DNA from: JBBQZO01 sp038207625
Lineage (GTDB): Bacteria; Pseudomonadota; Gammaproteobacteria; Burkholderiales; Burkholderiaceae_D
Assembly (NCBI GenBank): GCA_038207625.1
Contig: JBBQZO010000006.1
Coordinates: 144,923-208,922 of the forward strand
Direction of reading: 5' to 3'
DNA: 64,000 nt
Shown here: piece after piece, positions 15,666-24,865 of the stretch
Position numbering within the stretch: the stretch's first letter is position 1
How the letters are laid out: the number at the start of each line of letters is the position of its first letter
Translations under genes and position numbers: made by a program
Notes under the pieces: model-generated
Database searches by the model: none
What the model was told of the DNA's origin: nothing
What the model saw: the letters and a program-made list of their open reading frames with translations, nothing else

Positions 15666-17117
15666 ATGTCCGCAAACCCATTGGCGCCCAGCGCCGCTCT
15701 AGTCGCGTCGGTCAAACAGGCGCAGCAACCGCAAGTGTTTGATACACGCGCAATCCAGAAACTCGATTCGAAGCACTACATGCACCCGTTCACCGACTTC
15801 AAGGACTTGAACGAGAAGGGCGCGCGCGTGATGGTGCGCGGCGACGGCATCTATGTGTGGGACTCGGAAGGCAAGAAGGTCCTCGATGGCATGTCCGGCC
15901 TGTGGTGCGTCAACGTCGGCTATGGCCGCACCAGCATTTCCGAGGCGGTCTACAAGCAGATGGAGACGCTGCCGTTCTATAACAGCTTCTTCAACACCAC
16001 CAACGTGCCGGCGGTGCAGCTGGCCGCCAAGCTGGTGGAAATTTCGCCGCCCCAGTTCAACCATGTGTTCTTCACCGGTTCGGGCTCGGAAGGCAACGAC
16101 ACCAATTTGCGCATGGTGCGCCGCTATTGGGATCTGCTCGGTTTCAAGGAGCGTCACACCATCATCAGCCGCCACAACGCCTATCACGGCAGCACCGTGG
16201 CTGGCGCCTCGCTGGGCGGCATGGACGGCATGCACGCCCAGGGCGGCTTGCCCATTCCCGGCATCGTGCACATCGGCCAGCCCAATTATTTTGAGGCCGG
16301 CAAGGGCATGACGGAAAGCGAGTTCGGCCTGAAGGCGGCCGGCTGGCTGGAAGAGAAGATTCTCGAAGTGGGCGCCGACAAAGTCGCTGCCTTCATCGGC
16401 GAGCCGGTGCAGGGCGCGGGCGGGGTCATCATCCCGCCGGCCACGTACTGGCCGGAGATCCAGCGCATCTGCGACAAATACGGCATCTTGCTGATCGCCG
16501 ACGAAGTCATTTGCGGCTTCGGCCGTCTGGGCGAGTGGTTCGGCTCGACCGTGGTCGGCATCAAGCCCGACCTGATCACCTTCGCCAAGGGCGTCACCTC
16601 CGGCTACATTCCGCTGGGCGGCGTGCTGGTGGGTGACCGCGTGGCCGACGTGCTGATCGAGAAGGGCGGCGACTTCAACCACGGCTTCACCTATTCGGGC
16701 CACCCGGTGGCCTGCGCCGCGGCGCTGGAAAACATCCGCATCCTGCAAGAGGAAAAAATCGTCGACAAGGTACGCAGCGACACCGGCCCTTACCTGAAGG
16801 CGCAGTTCGCCACGCTGAACGACCACCCGTTGGTCGGTTTCGCCGACAGCTGCGGCTTCGTCGCCGGCCTGAACCTGGTGCAGAAGAAGGGCGCGACCGT
16901 GCATGACTGCGTGCTGTTTGACGCCGACAAGTCGGTGGGCATGATCTGCCGCGGTCACATGTTCGGCAACGGCATGATCATGCGTGCCGTGGGCGAGCGG
17001 ATGATCATCGCGCCGCCACTGGTGATGACGCGCGGCCAGATCGACGAAATGGTCAGCCTGATCCGCCATTGTCTCGATCTGACGCTGGCCGACGTGCAGC
17101 AGCGCGGCTGGATGTAA
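15666..17117 (+). CDS. spuC: Class III aminotransferase, putrescine:pyruvate type (SpuC-like)
   Basis: 483 residues. PLP-dependent transaminase acting on a terminal amine, putrescine to 4-aminobutyraldehyde in SpuC. Seen are KYMHPFTDF-like start KHYMHPFTDF, GMSGLWCVNVGYG, SGSEGNDTNLRMVRRY, LIADEVICGFGRLGEWFG and ITFAKGVTSGYIPLGGV with the PLP Lys308. It offers a transaminase route parallel to the gamma-glutamyl route encoded around it. Beta-alanine:pyruvate or other omega-amino acid activity is possible within the family. Confidence 0.85.
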   Translation: MSANPLAPSAALVASVKQAQQPQVFDTRAIQKLDSKHYMHPFTDFKDLNEKGARVMVRGDGIYVWDSEGKKVLDGMSGLWCVNVGYGRTSISEAVYKQMETLPFYNSFFNTTNVPAVQLAAKLVEISPPQFNHVFFTGSGSEGNDTNLRMVRRYWDLLGFKERHTIISRHNAYHGSTVAGASLGGMDGMHAQGGLPIPGIVHIGQPNYFEAGKGMTESEFGLKAAGWLEEKILEVGADKVAAFIGEPVQGAGGVIIPPATYWPEIQRICDKYGILLIADEVICGFGRLGEWFGSTVVGIKPDLITFAKGVTSGYIPLGGVLVGDRVADVLIEKGGDFNHGFTYSGHPVACAAALENIRILQEEKIVDKVRSDTGPYLKAQFATLNDHPLVGFADSCGFVAGLNLVQKKGATVHDCVLFDADKSVGMICRGHMFGNGMIMRAVGERMIIAPPLVMTRGQIDEMVSLIRHCLDLTLADVQQRGWM

Positions 17118-17213
17118 ATACTGCTAGGCGGCGCTTTTGCACCATTCTGGCGCGCCAACCGGCCTTCGGTCCGACCATCGGAAACACGCTGGCGGGCGGC
17201 GTGCCAATGTCTC

Positions 17214-17242
17214 TTGACGGAGGCGCAGATTGGTCGTATAAA
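17214..17242 (+). promoter_or_regulatory. Sigma-70 promoter of the polyamine transporter genes
   Basis: TTGACG at 17214-17219 and TATAAA at 17237-17242 are 17 bases apart, the ideal spacing. Transcription would begin near 17249, giving a leader of about 48 bases before the potF-like ATG at 17297. That ATG has a strong AGGGGAAG ribosome site. Confidence 0.7.
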
Positions 17243-17296
17243 AACCTTGTAAAAACGAGCAGTTAATCTACACACACGGATAGATAGGGGAAGAAC

Positions 17297-18442
17297 ATGA
17301 CGGTTGCATCCAAGGCTGGACAGTTGAAAAAGCGCTTTGCCCATAGTGCCATTACGCTGATGGCGGCGGCCACGCTGGCCGCCTTCGCCAGCACGCCTGC
17401 CCAGGCGCAGGAAGAAAAAATCCTCAATATCTACAACTGGTCCGATTACATCGCCGACGATACGATCAAGAACTTCGAGAAGGAAACCGGCATCAAGGTG
17501 CGTTACGACCTGTTCGACAGCAACGAAGTGCTGCACGCGAAACTGGTGGCCGGAAAAACTGGTTACGACATCGTGGTGCCGTCGTCAAACTGGGCGCGCA
17601 TGCAGATCGACGGCGGCATTCTGCGCGAACTCGACAAGAGCAAGCTGCCCAACCTGGCCAATATGGACCCGGGTGTGCAGGCCATGATCGGCAAGCTCGA
17701 TCCGGGCAACAAGCATCTGGTGGTCTGGCTGTGGGGTTTTACCACCGTCGGCATCAACGTCGACAAGGTCAAGGCCGCGCTGGGCAGCCTGCCGATGCCC
17801 GACAATGCCTGGGATCTGATCTTCGATCCGAAGTACATCTCCAAGCTCAAGTCCTGCGGCGTGTCGGTGCTCGATTCGCCATCCGAAATCCTGCCGCCGG
17901 CACTGCAGTACATCGGCAAGCCGGCCTACTCCAAAGTGAGCGCCGACTACCAGGAAGCGGGCCGTTTGCTGCAAACGATCCGCCCTTACGTGACGCTGTT
18001 TAGCTCGTCGGGCTACATCAACGACATGGCCAACGGTTCGGTCTGTCTGGCGCTGGGCTGGTCGGGTGACATCAACATCGCCCGTCAGCGCGCCATCGAC
18101 GGCAAGACCGGCCAGAACATCCAGGCCTTGATCCCGAAGACCACCGCCACGCTGTTCTTCGACACGATGGCCATTCCGGCCGACGCGCCCCATCCGAACA
18201 ACGCGCATCTGTGGATGAACTACATCATGCGCCCGGAAGTGCACGCCAGCCTGTCCAACAAGGTGTTCTATGCGAACCCGAACGCGGCCGCGCTCAAGTT
18301 CGTCAAGAAGGACATCGCCGACAACAAGACCATCTACCTGTCGGACGAGGACAAGAAAAAGATGATCGTGCCTGAACCGTCGAATGCCGACATTCGCCGC
18401 ACCATGACGCGCGTGTATACCAAGTTCAAGACCGGCCTGTAA
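17297..18442 (+). CDS. potF: Polyamine ABC transporter, periplasmic binding protein (PotF/SpuD type)
   Basis: 381 residues. A signal peptide of about 37 residues ends at TPAQAQ, then the mature protein begins EEKILNIYNWSDYIADDTI, very characteristic of PotF/SpuD. Other marks are GYDIVVPSSN, PDNAWDLIFDPKYISKL and CLALGWSGDINIA. It binds putrescine or a related polyamine in the periplasm and delivers it to the PotGHI-type transporter that follows. Hairpins at 18463-18507 after its stop may favour a high binding-protein level. Confidence 0.9.
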   Translation: MTVASKAGQLKKRFAHSAITLMAAATLAAFASTPAQAQEEKILNIYNWSDYIADDTIKNFEKETGIKVRYDLFDSNEVLHAKLVAGKTGYDIVVPSSNWARMQIDGGILRELDKSKLPNLANMDPGVQAMIGKLDPGNKHLVVWLWGFTTVGINVDKVKAALGSLPMPDNAWDLIFDPKYISKLKSCGVSVLDSPSEILPPALQYIGKPAYSKVSADYQEAGRLLQTIRPYVTLFSSSGYINDMANGSVCLALGWSGDINIARQRAIDGKTGQNIQALIPKTTATLFFDTMAIPADAPHPNNAHLWMNYIMRPEVHASLSNKVFYANPNAAALKFVKKDIADNKTIYLSDEDKKKMIVPEPSNADIRRTMTRVYTKFKTGL

Positions 18443-18462
18443 TTCTGACCCCATCCATACCA

Positions 18463-18482
18463 CCTCCGGCAGGCGCCGGAGG
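18463..18482 (+). terminator. Hairpin between the binding-protein gene and the transporter ATPase gene
   Basis: CCTCCGGC (18463-18470) and GCCGGAGG (18475-18482) form a perfect 8-bp stem with a 4-base loop. A second imperfect stem (GGTTCCC with GGGGACC) follows directly. There is no T-run, so it more likely stabilises the upstream message or partly terminates. This is the usual position for such elements in binding-protein-dependent operons. Confidence 0.45.
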
Positions 18483-18560
18483 GTCGGTTCCCACAGCAGG
18501 GGACCGGCCGCCGCGTGTCCGGTGACATGACGGCGTTGCCCACATTTTGACTAAATCAAT

Positions 18561-19709
18561 ATGACGATCGCCCAAACCGCCGCACCGACCCCCGATGCGA
18601 AAGAACCCCTTCTGGTCATCCGCAACCTCGTCAAGGAATTTGACGGCGTGCGCGCCGTAGACGATGTATCCGTCTCCATTAACAAGGGCGAAATCTTCGC
18701 CCTGCTGGGCAGCTCCGGCTGCGGCAAATCGACGCTGCTGCGCATGCTGGCCGGCTTCGAAACACCCACCGTGGGCACCATCACGCTGGCCGGCAAGGAC
18801 ATCGTCAAGGTGCCTCCTTACCAGCGCTCGATCAACATGATGTTCCAGTCCTACGCGCTGTTTCCCCACCTGTCGGTGTGGGACAACGTGGCCTTCGGCC
18901 TGCGCCGCGACGGCATGCCGAAAGACGAGATCGCCGCGCGGGTCGAAAAGATGCTGGCGCTGGTGCAGCTGTCGGCCTACGGCAAGCGCAAGCCGCATCA
19001 GCTGTCCGGCGGCCAGCAACAGCGCGTGGCGCTGGCGCGCAGCCTGTCCAAGCGGCCCCAGTTGCTGCTGCTGGATGAACCGCTGGGCGCGCTCGACAAG
19101 AAACTGCGCGAGCGCACCCAGATCGAACTGGTCAACCTCATCGAGCAGGTCGGCGTGACTGTCGTGATGGTCACCCATGACCAGGACGAGGCGATGAGCA
19201 TGGCCACCCGCATCGCGGTGATGAGCGAAGGGCGCATCCTGCAAGTGGGCAAACCGGGCGAGATCTACGAGACCCCGAACTGCCGCTTCGTGGCCGACTT
19301 TATCGGCAGTGTCAACCTGTTCCCCGGCATCGTCACGGTCGACGAGCCGGACCATGTCGTCATCGACACCAAGGAATGCAAGCACTACGTCAACCACGGC
19401 ATCACCGGCACGCGCGGCATGCAGGTCACCGTGGCGGTGCGGCCGGAAAAAATCGGCGTGCAGAGCGAGGCGCCTACCGTCGAGCAGCGCGATTCGGCCG
19501 CCGAACACGGCTTCAATTGCGTGCAGGGCGTGATCTGCAACATCGCCTACTTCGGCAACGAGACCCACTACCTGGTGCAGCTCGACTCGGGCCTGATCAT
19601 CAAGGTCTCGCGCACCAACGCGGCGCGCCACGAGACCACCCGTCTGCGGCGCGACCAGCGCGTGTTTGCGTGGTGGGACGGCGCCGACATCGTGGTGCTG
19701 ACGAACTGA
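18561..19709 (+). CDS. potG: Polyamine ABC transporter ATPase (PotG/SpuF type)
   Basis: 382 residues. Walker A GSSGCGKST, Q-loop MMFQSYALFPHLSVWDNVAFG, signature LSGGQQQRVALARSL, Walker B LLLLDEPLGALDKKLRE and switch VTHDQDEAMSMA. A C-terminal TOBE-like region begins around residue 255. It powers uptake through the two permeases directly downstream. It begins 118 bases after the binding-protein gene. Confidence 0.92.
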   Translation: MTIAQTAAPTPDAKEPLLVIRNLVKEFDGVRAVDDVSVSINKGEIFALLGSSGCGKSTLLRMLAGFETPTVGTITLAGKDIVKVPPYQRSINMMFQSYALFPHLSVWDNVAFGLRRDGMPKDEIAARVEKMLALVQLSAYGKRKPHQLSGGQQQRVALARSLSKRPQLLLLDEPLGALDKKLRERTQIELVNLIEQVGVTVVMVTHDQDEAMSMATRIAVMSEGRILQVGKPGEIYETPNCRFVADFIGSVNLFPGIVTVDEPDHVVIDTKECKHYVNHGITGTRGMQVTVAVRPEKIGVQSEAPTVEQRDSAAEHGFNCVQGVICNIAYFGNETHYLVQLDSGLIIKVSRTNAARHETTRLRRDQRVFAWWDGADIVVLTN

Positions 19710-19716
19710 GGCCGCC

Positions 19717-20640
19717 ATGAAGAAGATACTGCGACCTTTGCTGCACATCCTGACGCTGCGCTGGATCACCGGGCGCCGTTTGGTGATCTCGGTGCCGTTC
19801 GCCTGGCTGGCGATGGCTTTCCTGCTGCCCTTCCTGATCGTGCTGCGCATGAGCGTGACGGAGATGGAAAGCGCCGGCAATCCGTTCGGCCACCTGGCCA
19901 CCTATGTGGACGGCTTCCTGACCATCAAGCTGAAGGTGTCGAACTACCTGTTCATCTTGCAGGACGATCTGTACGTGATCACCTACCTGAGTTCACTCAA
20001 GTATGCGGCCATCACCACCACCATGTGCCTGCTGATCGGCTACCCGTTCGCCTACTTCATGGCGCGCTCGAAAGCGACCATCCGCCCGACCCTGATGATG
20101 CTGGTGATGCTGCCGTTCTGGACCTCGTTCCTGCTGCGTATCTATGCGTGGAAGGGCATCCTGGCCAACCACGGCATCGTCAACAATTTCCTGATGTCGA
20201 TCGGTGCGATCAGCGAACCGCTGCACATGATGAACACCCCGTTCTCGCTGTGCATCGGGATGGTCTACGGCTACCTGCCGTTCATGATCCTGCCGCTGTA
20301 CGCCAACCTGGTGAAGATGGACGTGCGCTTCCTGGAAGCGGCGGCCGACCTGGGGGCGACGCCGATGCAAACCTTCTGGCGCGTCACGGTGCCGCTGTCG
20401 AAGTCGGGCATCATCGCCGGCGCCATGCTGGTGTTCATTCCGGCGGTGGGCGAGTACACCATTCCGGAACTGCTGGGCGGCCCGGAGACCTTGATGATCG
20501 GCCACGTGCTGTGGGACGAGTTCTTTACCAATAACGATTGGCCACTGGCCTCGGCGGTCACTGTCGTGGTGATTCTGCTGATCCTGGTGCCGATGGCAAT
20601 CTTCAACAAGTATCAGGCTGAGCAACAGGGGCGCGCATGA
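19717..20640 (+). CDS. potH: Polyamine ABC transporter permease 1 (PotH type)
   Basis: 307 residues with about six membrane helices. The EAA loop, FLEAAADLGATPMQTFWRVT, contacts the ATPase. It begins 7 bases after the ATPase stop and its last codons overlap the next gene (ATGA), so translation is coupled. Confidence 0.9.
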   Translation: MKKILRPLLHILTLRWITGRRLVISVPFAWLAMAFLLPFLIVLRMSVTEMESAGNPFGHLATYVDGFLTIKLKVSNYLFILQDDLYVITYLSSLKYAAITTTMCLLIGYPFAYFMARSKATIRPTLMMLVMLPFWTSFLLRIYAWKGILANHGIVNNFLMSIGAISEPLHMMNTPFSLCIGMVYGYLPFMILPLYANLVKMDVRFLEAAADLGATPMQTFWRVTVPLSKSGIIAGAMLVFIPAVGEYTIPELLGGPETLMIGHVLWDEFFTNNDWPLASAVTVVVILLILVPMAIFNKYQAEQQGRA

Positions 20641-21488
20641 ACGGTCAAACTTTTATTCAACGCTGGTTCGGACGCGGCTGGCTGGCCGGCGGGTATATTT
20701 TCCTGTACCTGCCGATCATCGTGCTGATCGTGTTCTCGTTTAACAGCTCGCGCCAGGACATGGTGTGGAACAGCTTCTCGGTCAAGTGGTACGGCGAGTT
20801 GATGAACGACGTCGAGATCATCGCCGGCTTCGTGCTGTCGCTCAAAATCGCCGTCTCGAGCGCGTTTGCCTCCGTCATCCTGGGCACGTTCGCCGCCTTC
20901 GCGCTGGACCGCTACAGCCGCTTCCACGGGCGCATGCTGTTCTCGGGCATGGTCAACGCGCCGTTGGTGATGCCCGAGGTGATCATCGGTCTGTCGCTGC
21001 TGCTGATGCTGGTGTCGGTGCAGAAGGTGTTCGGCTTTCCCGAGCGCGGCATGTTTACCATCTGGATCGGCCACAGCCTGCTGGGCATGGCCTACGCCGC
21101 CGTGGTGGTGCAATCGCGTCTTCGCGAGATGAGCAAGTCGCTCGAAGAGGCGGCCATGGACCTGGGCTGCAAGCCGTATCAGGTGTTCTTCCTGGTGACG
21201 CTGCCCAACATCACGCAGGCGCTCGGCTCGGCCTGGCTGCTGACGTTCACGCTGTCGTTAGATGACGTGGTGCTGTCGGCGTTCCTGTCCGGCCCCGGCT
21301 CGTCGACCATGCCGATCGTGATCTTCTCGCGCGCCCGGCTCGGTCTGGACCCGCGCGTGAACGCGGTTGCCGCGCTGACCATCCTGGTGGTGACGATCGG
21401 GGTCATCGCGTCAAGCTTCATGATGGCGCGCTCCGAACGGCTGCGCCAGCGACAGATTTCCGCTGCATTCAAGGCTGACACAGAGTAG
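20637..21488 (+). CDS. potI: Polyamine ABC transporter permease 2 (PotI type)
   Basis: 283 residues with about six membrane helices. The EAA loop is LEEAAMDLGCKPYQVFFLVT, and LSLDDVVLSAFLSGPGSSTMP is typical of PotC/PotI. It overlaps the PotH-type gene by 4 bases and pairs with it to form the channel. Confidence 0.9.
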   Translation: MNGQTFIQRWFGRGWLAGGYIFLYLPIIVLIVFSFNSSRQDMVWNSFSVKWYGELMNDVEIIAGFVLSLKIAVSSAFASVILGTFAAFALDRYSRFHGRMLFSGMVNAPLVMPEVIIGLSLLLMLVSVQKVFGFPERGMFTIWIGHSLLGMAYAAVVVQSRLREMSKSLEEAAMDLGCKPYQVFFLVTLPNITQALGSAWLLTFTLSLDDVVLSAFLSGPGSSTMPIVIFSRARLGLDPRVNAVAALTILVVTIGVIASSFMMARSERLRQRQISAAFKADTE

Positions 21489-21525
21489 TCCGAAGACTAA
21501 AACCATTCCAACGAAGGAGTTATCA

Positions 21526-23043
21526 ATGCACATCCTGAAAAAACTCGTGATCGCCGTCGCCATCGCTGGCGCCTTCCCTGCCGGCGCCATGGCGCAGAGC
21601 AACAAGCAGCTCAAGGCTGAACTGGACGCGCTCAAGAAGCAGGTCAAGGAACTCGAGGCGCTGGTCGTCAAGGTCAGCGCGCAGAGCGCCCAGGCCAACA
21701 CGGCGGCGGTTCAGGCCAATGCCCAGGCGGCCCAGGCCAGCACGGCGGCCGTGGCCGCCGGTAAACAGGCCGAGCAGGCAGCCAGCGCGCAGGCCGGCGG
21801 CACGGTCGACGTGGCCGACTTCAACCGCATCCGCATCAAGACCGAGGCGATGGAGGACAACAACGAGGCGATGGGTTTCAAGGCGCTCAAGTTCTCCGGT
21901 TACGTCGATCCGACGTATATGTACAACCGCAACGCGAAGACGTCGAGCTTCATGTTCTTTAACAACAACAGCTCGATCAACGGTTCCGGCGAAGCGTTCA
22001 GCTACGACAACACCTTCTTCGGCAGCGGCATGTTCAGCGTCGAGAAAGAACTCGAAGGGGGCAGCAAGTTCAAGTTGACGCTGATGCCGAGCAAGAGCGC
22101 GGGCGCCGGCTACAACTTCGGCAGCAGCGTCCATGAGGCCACCGTGTCGGTGCCACTGGGCGACCTGTCGACCCGCCTGATCGCCGGTCAATGGGCCGAC
22201 TGGACCGGTTACGAGTCGATTCCGTCGAACCAGAACAAACTGATTACGCATAACCTGCTGTTTGACTTCTCGGCCGCCAATTTCTATACCGGCGCCGGGC
22301 TCGAACTGCTGCGCGGCCCGTGGGACGTGAAGGTCATGGTGGGCAATCTGAACGCGGCGCGCATCAACACCGCGCGCCAGCAAACGCCGGGTCTGTTCTA
22401 CCGTGCCGACTATGCGCTCAACGAGTTTTCCGGCTTCGGTTTCTCGGGCATTCATTCTGGCTTCGACGACAAGGTGCAGTTCGGTCGCCTCGACCTGGTC
22501 GAAGTCGATGGCTTCTTCACGCGCGGTTCGTGGAACTTCCAGGGACAGCTGAGCTATGGCCGTCAGGGTGCCACGCCAACCAATGCCTACATCAGCGACC
22601 GTCAGCACTGGTACGGTATGTCGGCGCTCGCTTCGTACAAGGTTACGCCGCGGCTGGACGCCATTGCGCGCTTTGACTACATCAACAACGACCGCAACGG
22701 CGGCGGCCTGTTCGGCTCCACCTACGGCAGCAGCACCGACGCCAGCGGCAATCCGGCTCCTTGCGTGGACACCACCGGCGCGCCGGCGAACTGCCCGGAC
22801 GGGCGCAATGGTTTCGGCTCGAGCATGGTGTTCGACGGCGCCAACTGGGTGGTGCTGGACCCGACCCGCGGCACCAATCGCTCCGCGCTGTCGCTGGGCC
22901 TGAACTATGCGCTGATGCCAGGGGTGAACATCAAGGGCGAGTACCGCTACGACCGTTCGACCGGCAATGTATTTCAAAACGCCGATGGCCAGTACGGCCG
23001 CGACAACCATGTGATCGGCGTTTCGACGCTGGTCAGTTTCTGA
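21526..23043 (+). CDS. Outer-membrane beta-barrel porin with N-terminal coiled coil
   Basis: 505 residues. Signal peptide about 1-24 (ending AGAMAQ), then a coiled coil (KQLKAELDALKKQVKELEAL), an Ala/Gln-rich linker to about residue 90, and a barrel of alternating strands. The C-terminus DNHVIGVSTLVSF ends in Phe as outer-membrane proteins do. It may belong to DUF3138-type porins of betaproteobacteria, though I am not sure of the family. Lying between the polyamine uptake operon and puuC, it is a candidate polyamine entry pore; that is inference. Confidence 0.78.
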   Translation: MHILKKLVIAVAIAGAFPAGAMAQSNKQLKAELDALKKQVKELEALVVKVSAQSAQANTAAVQANAQAAQASTAAVAAGKQAEQAASAQAGGTVDVADFNRIRIKTEAMEDNNEAMGFKALKFSGYVDPTYMYNRNAKTSSFMFFNNNSSINGSGEAFSYDNTFFGSGMFSVEKELEGGSKFKLTLMPSKSAGAGYNFGSSVHEATVSVPLGDLSTRLIAGQWADWTGYESIPSNQNKLITHNLLFDFSAANFYTGAGLELLRGPWDVKVMVGNLNAARINTARQQTPGLFYRADYALNEFSGFGFSGIHSGFDDKVQFGRLDLVEVDGFFTRGSWNFQGQLSYGRQGATPTNAYISDRQHWYGMSALASYKVTPRLDAIARFDYINNDRNGGGLFGSTYGSSTDASGNPAPCVDTTGAPANCPDGRNGFGSSMVFDGANWVVLDPTRGTNRSALSLGLNYALMPGVNIKGEYRYDRSTGNVFQNADGQYGRDNHVIGVSTLVSF

Positions 23044-23058
23044 TAGCAGGAGCATCGT

Positions 23059-24546
23059 ATGACAACTACACTCTGGCATGAGCGCGCCAGCGCCCTGAAA
23101 ATCGACGGCCGCGCCTTCATCGGCGGCGAGCGTTGCGCGGCCAAGTCGGGCCTGACCTTCGACGACTTCTCGCCGATCGACGGGCGCCTGTTGGCGCAAG
23201 TGGCGCGCGCCGACGTGGCCGACGTGGACGCCGCCGTGGCGGCCGCGCGCGCCGCCTTCGACGACCGGCGCTGGGCCGGCAAGTCGCCGGCGCAGCGCAA
23301 GCGCGTGCTGATCAAGTTCGCCGACCTGATGCTGGTGCATAAGGACGAACTGGCGCTGCTCGAGACGCTCGACATGGGCAAGCCGATCAAGTACAGCCAG
23401 AGTGTCGATGTCAGCGCCGCCGCCAACTGCCTGCGCTGGTACGGCGAGGCGGTCGACAAGATCTACGACGAAATCGCGCCGACCGCCGACAACAGCCTGG
23501 CCTTGATCACGCGCGAACCGGTCGGGGTGGTGGCCGCCATCGTGCCGTGGAACTACCCGATGCTGATGGCGTCGTGGAAGATCGCGCCGGCGCTCGCGGC
23601 CGGCAACAGCGTGGTGCTGAAACCGTCCGAAAAGTCGCCGCTGACGGCGCTGCGCATGGCCGAAATCGCCATCGAGGCGGGCATTCCTGCCGGCGTGTTC
23701 AACGTCGTCCCGGGCTTTGGCCATGAGGCCGGCGCCGCGCTGGCGCTGCACATGGATGTCGACTGCATCGGCTTTACCGGCTCGACCCGCACCGGCAAGA
23801 TGATCGTCCAGATGGCCGGTCAGTCGAACCTGAAACGCGCCTGGACCGAGTTGGGCGGCAAGTCGGCCAACATCGTCTGCGCCGATTGCCCCGACCTCGA
23901 CGCGGCCGTGGCCGCGGCTGTCGGCTCGATCTATTTCAACCAGGGCGAAAGCTGTAACGCGCCGTCGCGCCTGTTTGTCGAAGCGTCGATCAAGGATGCC
24001 TTCCTCGCAAAAGCGCTGGCCATGATCCCGGCGTTCGCGCCGGGCGACCCGCTCGACGAGGCCACCATCATGGGCGCCATTGTCGACGACACGCAGATGA
24101 AGACCGTGATGGGCTACATCGAAGCGGGCAAGAAGGATGGCGCCAAACTGCTGGCCGGCGGCACCCAGATGCGCACCGAAACGGGCGGCTACTACGTTGC
24201 ACCGACGCTGTTCGACGGCGTCGACAGCACGATGACGATCGCGCGCGAAGAGATCTTCGGACCGGTGCTGTCGGTGCTCACCTTCACCGACGTCAACGAC
24301 GCGGTGCGCCAGGCCAACGCCACGCCGTATGGCTTGCAAGCGGCCGTGTGGACCGCCGACATCAGCAAGGCGATTCAGACCGCGCGTGCTCTGCGGGCCG
24401 GTACCGTGCACGTCAATCAGTACGACGGCGACGACATCACGGTGCCGTTCGGCGGCTACAAGCAGTCCGGCAATGGACGCGACAAGTCGCTGCACGCCTT
24501 CGACAAATACACCGAGCTGAAGACCACCTGGATCCAGATCGGCTAG
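23059..24546 (+). CDS. puuC: Gamma-glutamyl-gamma-aminobutyraldehyde dehydrogenase (PuuC)
   Basis: 495 residues, NAD(P)-dependent aldehyde dehydrogenase. Motifs are VVAAIVPWNYPMLMA, GFTGSTRTGKMI, ELGGKSANIV with catalytic Glu264, FNQGESCNAPSRLFV with catalytic Cys299, and EEIFGPVLSVLTF. It should oxidise the aldehyde made by PuuB (26256-27554) to gamma-glutamyl-GABA, and may also accept aminobutyraldehyde from the SpuC-like enzyme. It starts 16 bases after the porin stop. Confidence 0.9.
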   Translation: MTTTLWHERASALKIDGRAFIGGERCAAKSGLTFDDFSPIDGRLLAQVARADVADVDAAVAAARAAFDDRRWAGKSPAQRKRVLIKFADLMLVHKDELALLETLDMGKPIKYSQSVDVSAAANCLRWYGEAVDKIYDEIAPTADNSLALITREPVGVVAAIVPWNYPMLMASWKIAPALAAGNSVVLKPSEKSPLTALRMAEIAIEAGIPAGVFNVVPGFGHEAGAALALHMDVDCIGFTGSTRTGKMIVQMAGQSNLKRAWTELGGKSANIVCADCPDLDAAVAAAVGSIYFNQGESCNAPSRLFVEASIKDAFLAKALAMIPAFAPGDPLDEATIMGAIVDDTQMKTVMGYIEAGKKDGAKLLAGGTQMRTETGGYYVAPTLFDGVDSTMTIAREEIFGPVLSVLTFTDVNDAVRQANATPYGLQAAVWTADISKAIQTARALRAGTVHVNQYDGDDITVPFGGYKQSGNGRDKSLHAFDKYTELKTTWIQIG

Positions 24547-24583
24547 GGGGCAGAACGCCAGCACACAGTTAGCACAGTTTGAC

Positions 24584-24722
24584 GTGGGGGCGTTTTGGTT
24601 GGGGGCAGTTTTAAATGGGGTCAGAGCGGGGCGCCGAGCCTTTTTTTTCGCCGGGTGTATGGCGAAAATTACTCTGGCCCCATTTAAGACGGCTTTACCC
24701 CAACCAAAACACGCTTGCCCCC
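24584..24722. repeat. Large inverted repeat with an inner hairpin (dispersed intergenic element)
   Basis: TTAAATGGGGTCAGAG (24611-24626) pairs with CTCTGGCCCCATTTAA (24672-24687), with one wobble. Farther out, a GGGGGCGTTTTGGTTGGGG arm is mirrored by a CCCCAACCAAAAC stretch. Inside, TTTTCGCC (24645-24652) and GGCGAAAA (24661-24668) form a perfect stem. Parts recur at 34884-34919 (opposite orientation) and 51743-51781. It fills the gap between puuC and the next glutamine-synthetase-like gene. Confidence 0.75.
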
Positions 24723-24760
24723 GCTTCAGACGATCTGTACCCGTAATGCAAGCGGACAAG

Positions 24761-24835
24761 AGTTGCAAAACAATTCGACTCTGACCCCATTTGATTTGCA
24801 ACAGTTGCAAAACAATTCGACTCTGACCCTATTTG
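24761..24835. repeat. Two direct copies of a 33-base sequence
   Basis: Copies at 24761-24793 and 24803-24835 begin AGTTGCAAAACAATTCGACT and end in CTGACCC[C/T]ATTTG, differing at one base, period 42. They abut the dispersed inverted repeat and share its TCTGACCCC-like tail, so they are probably parts of the same intergenic repeat family. The last copy ends 30 bases before the next gene's ATG. Confidence 0.8.
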
Positions 24836-24865
24836 TTTGGCGCAGCACGCGCCACGAGACTATCC

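Noticed and set aside
21523..24810. Very long open frame on the minus strand opposite the porin and puuC
   Set aside because: It is the antisense shadow of two clear genes in GC-rich DNA; the translation has no family motif and is rich in Arg, Gly, His and Ala.
24761..24835. CRISPR-like repeats
   Set aside because: Only two copies separated by 9 bases, no spacers of regular length and no cas genes. They belong to the intergenic hairpin family.
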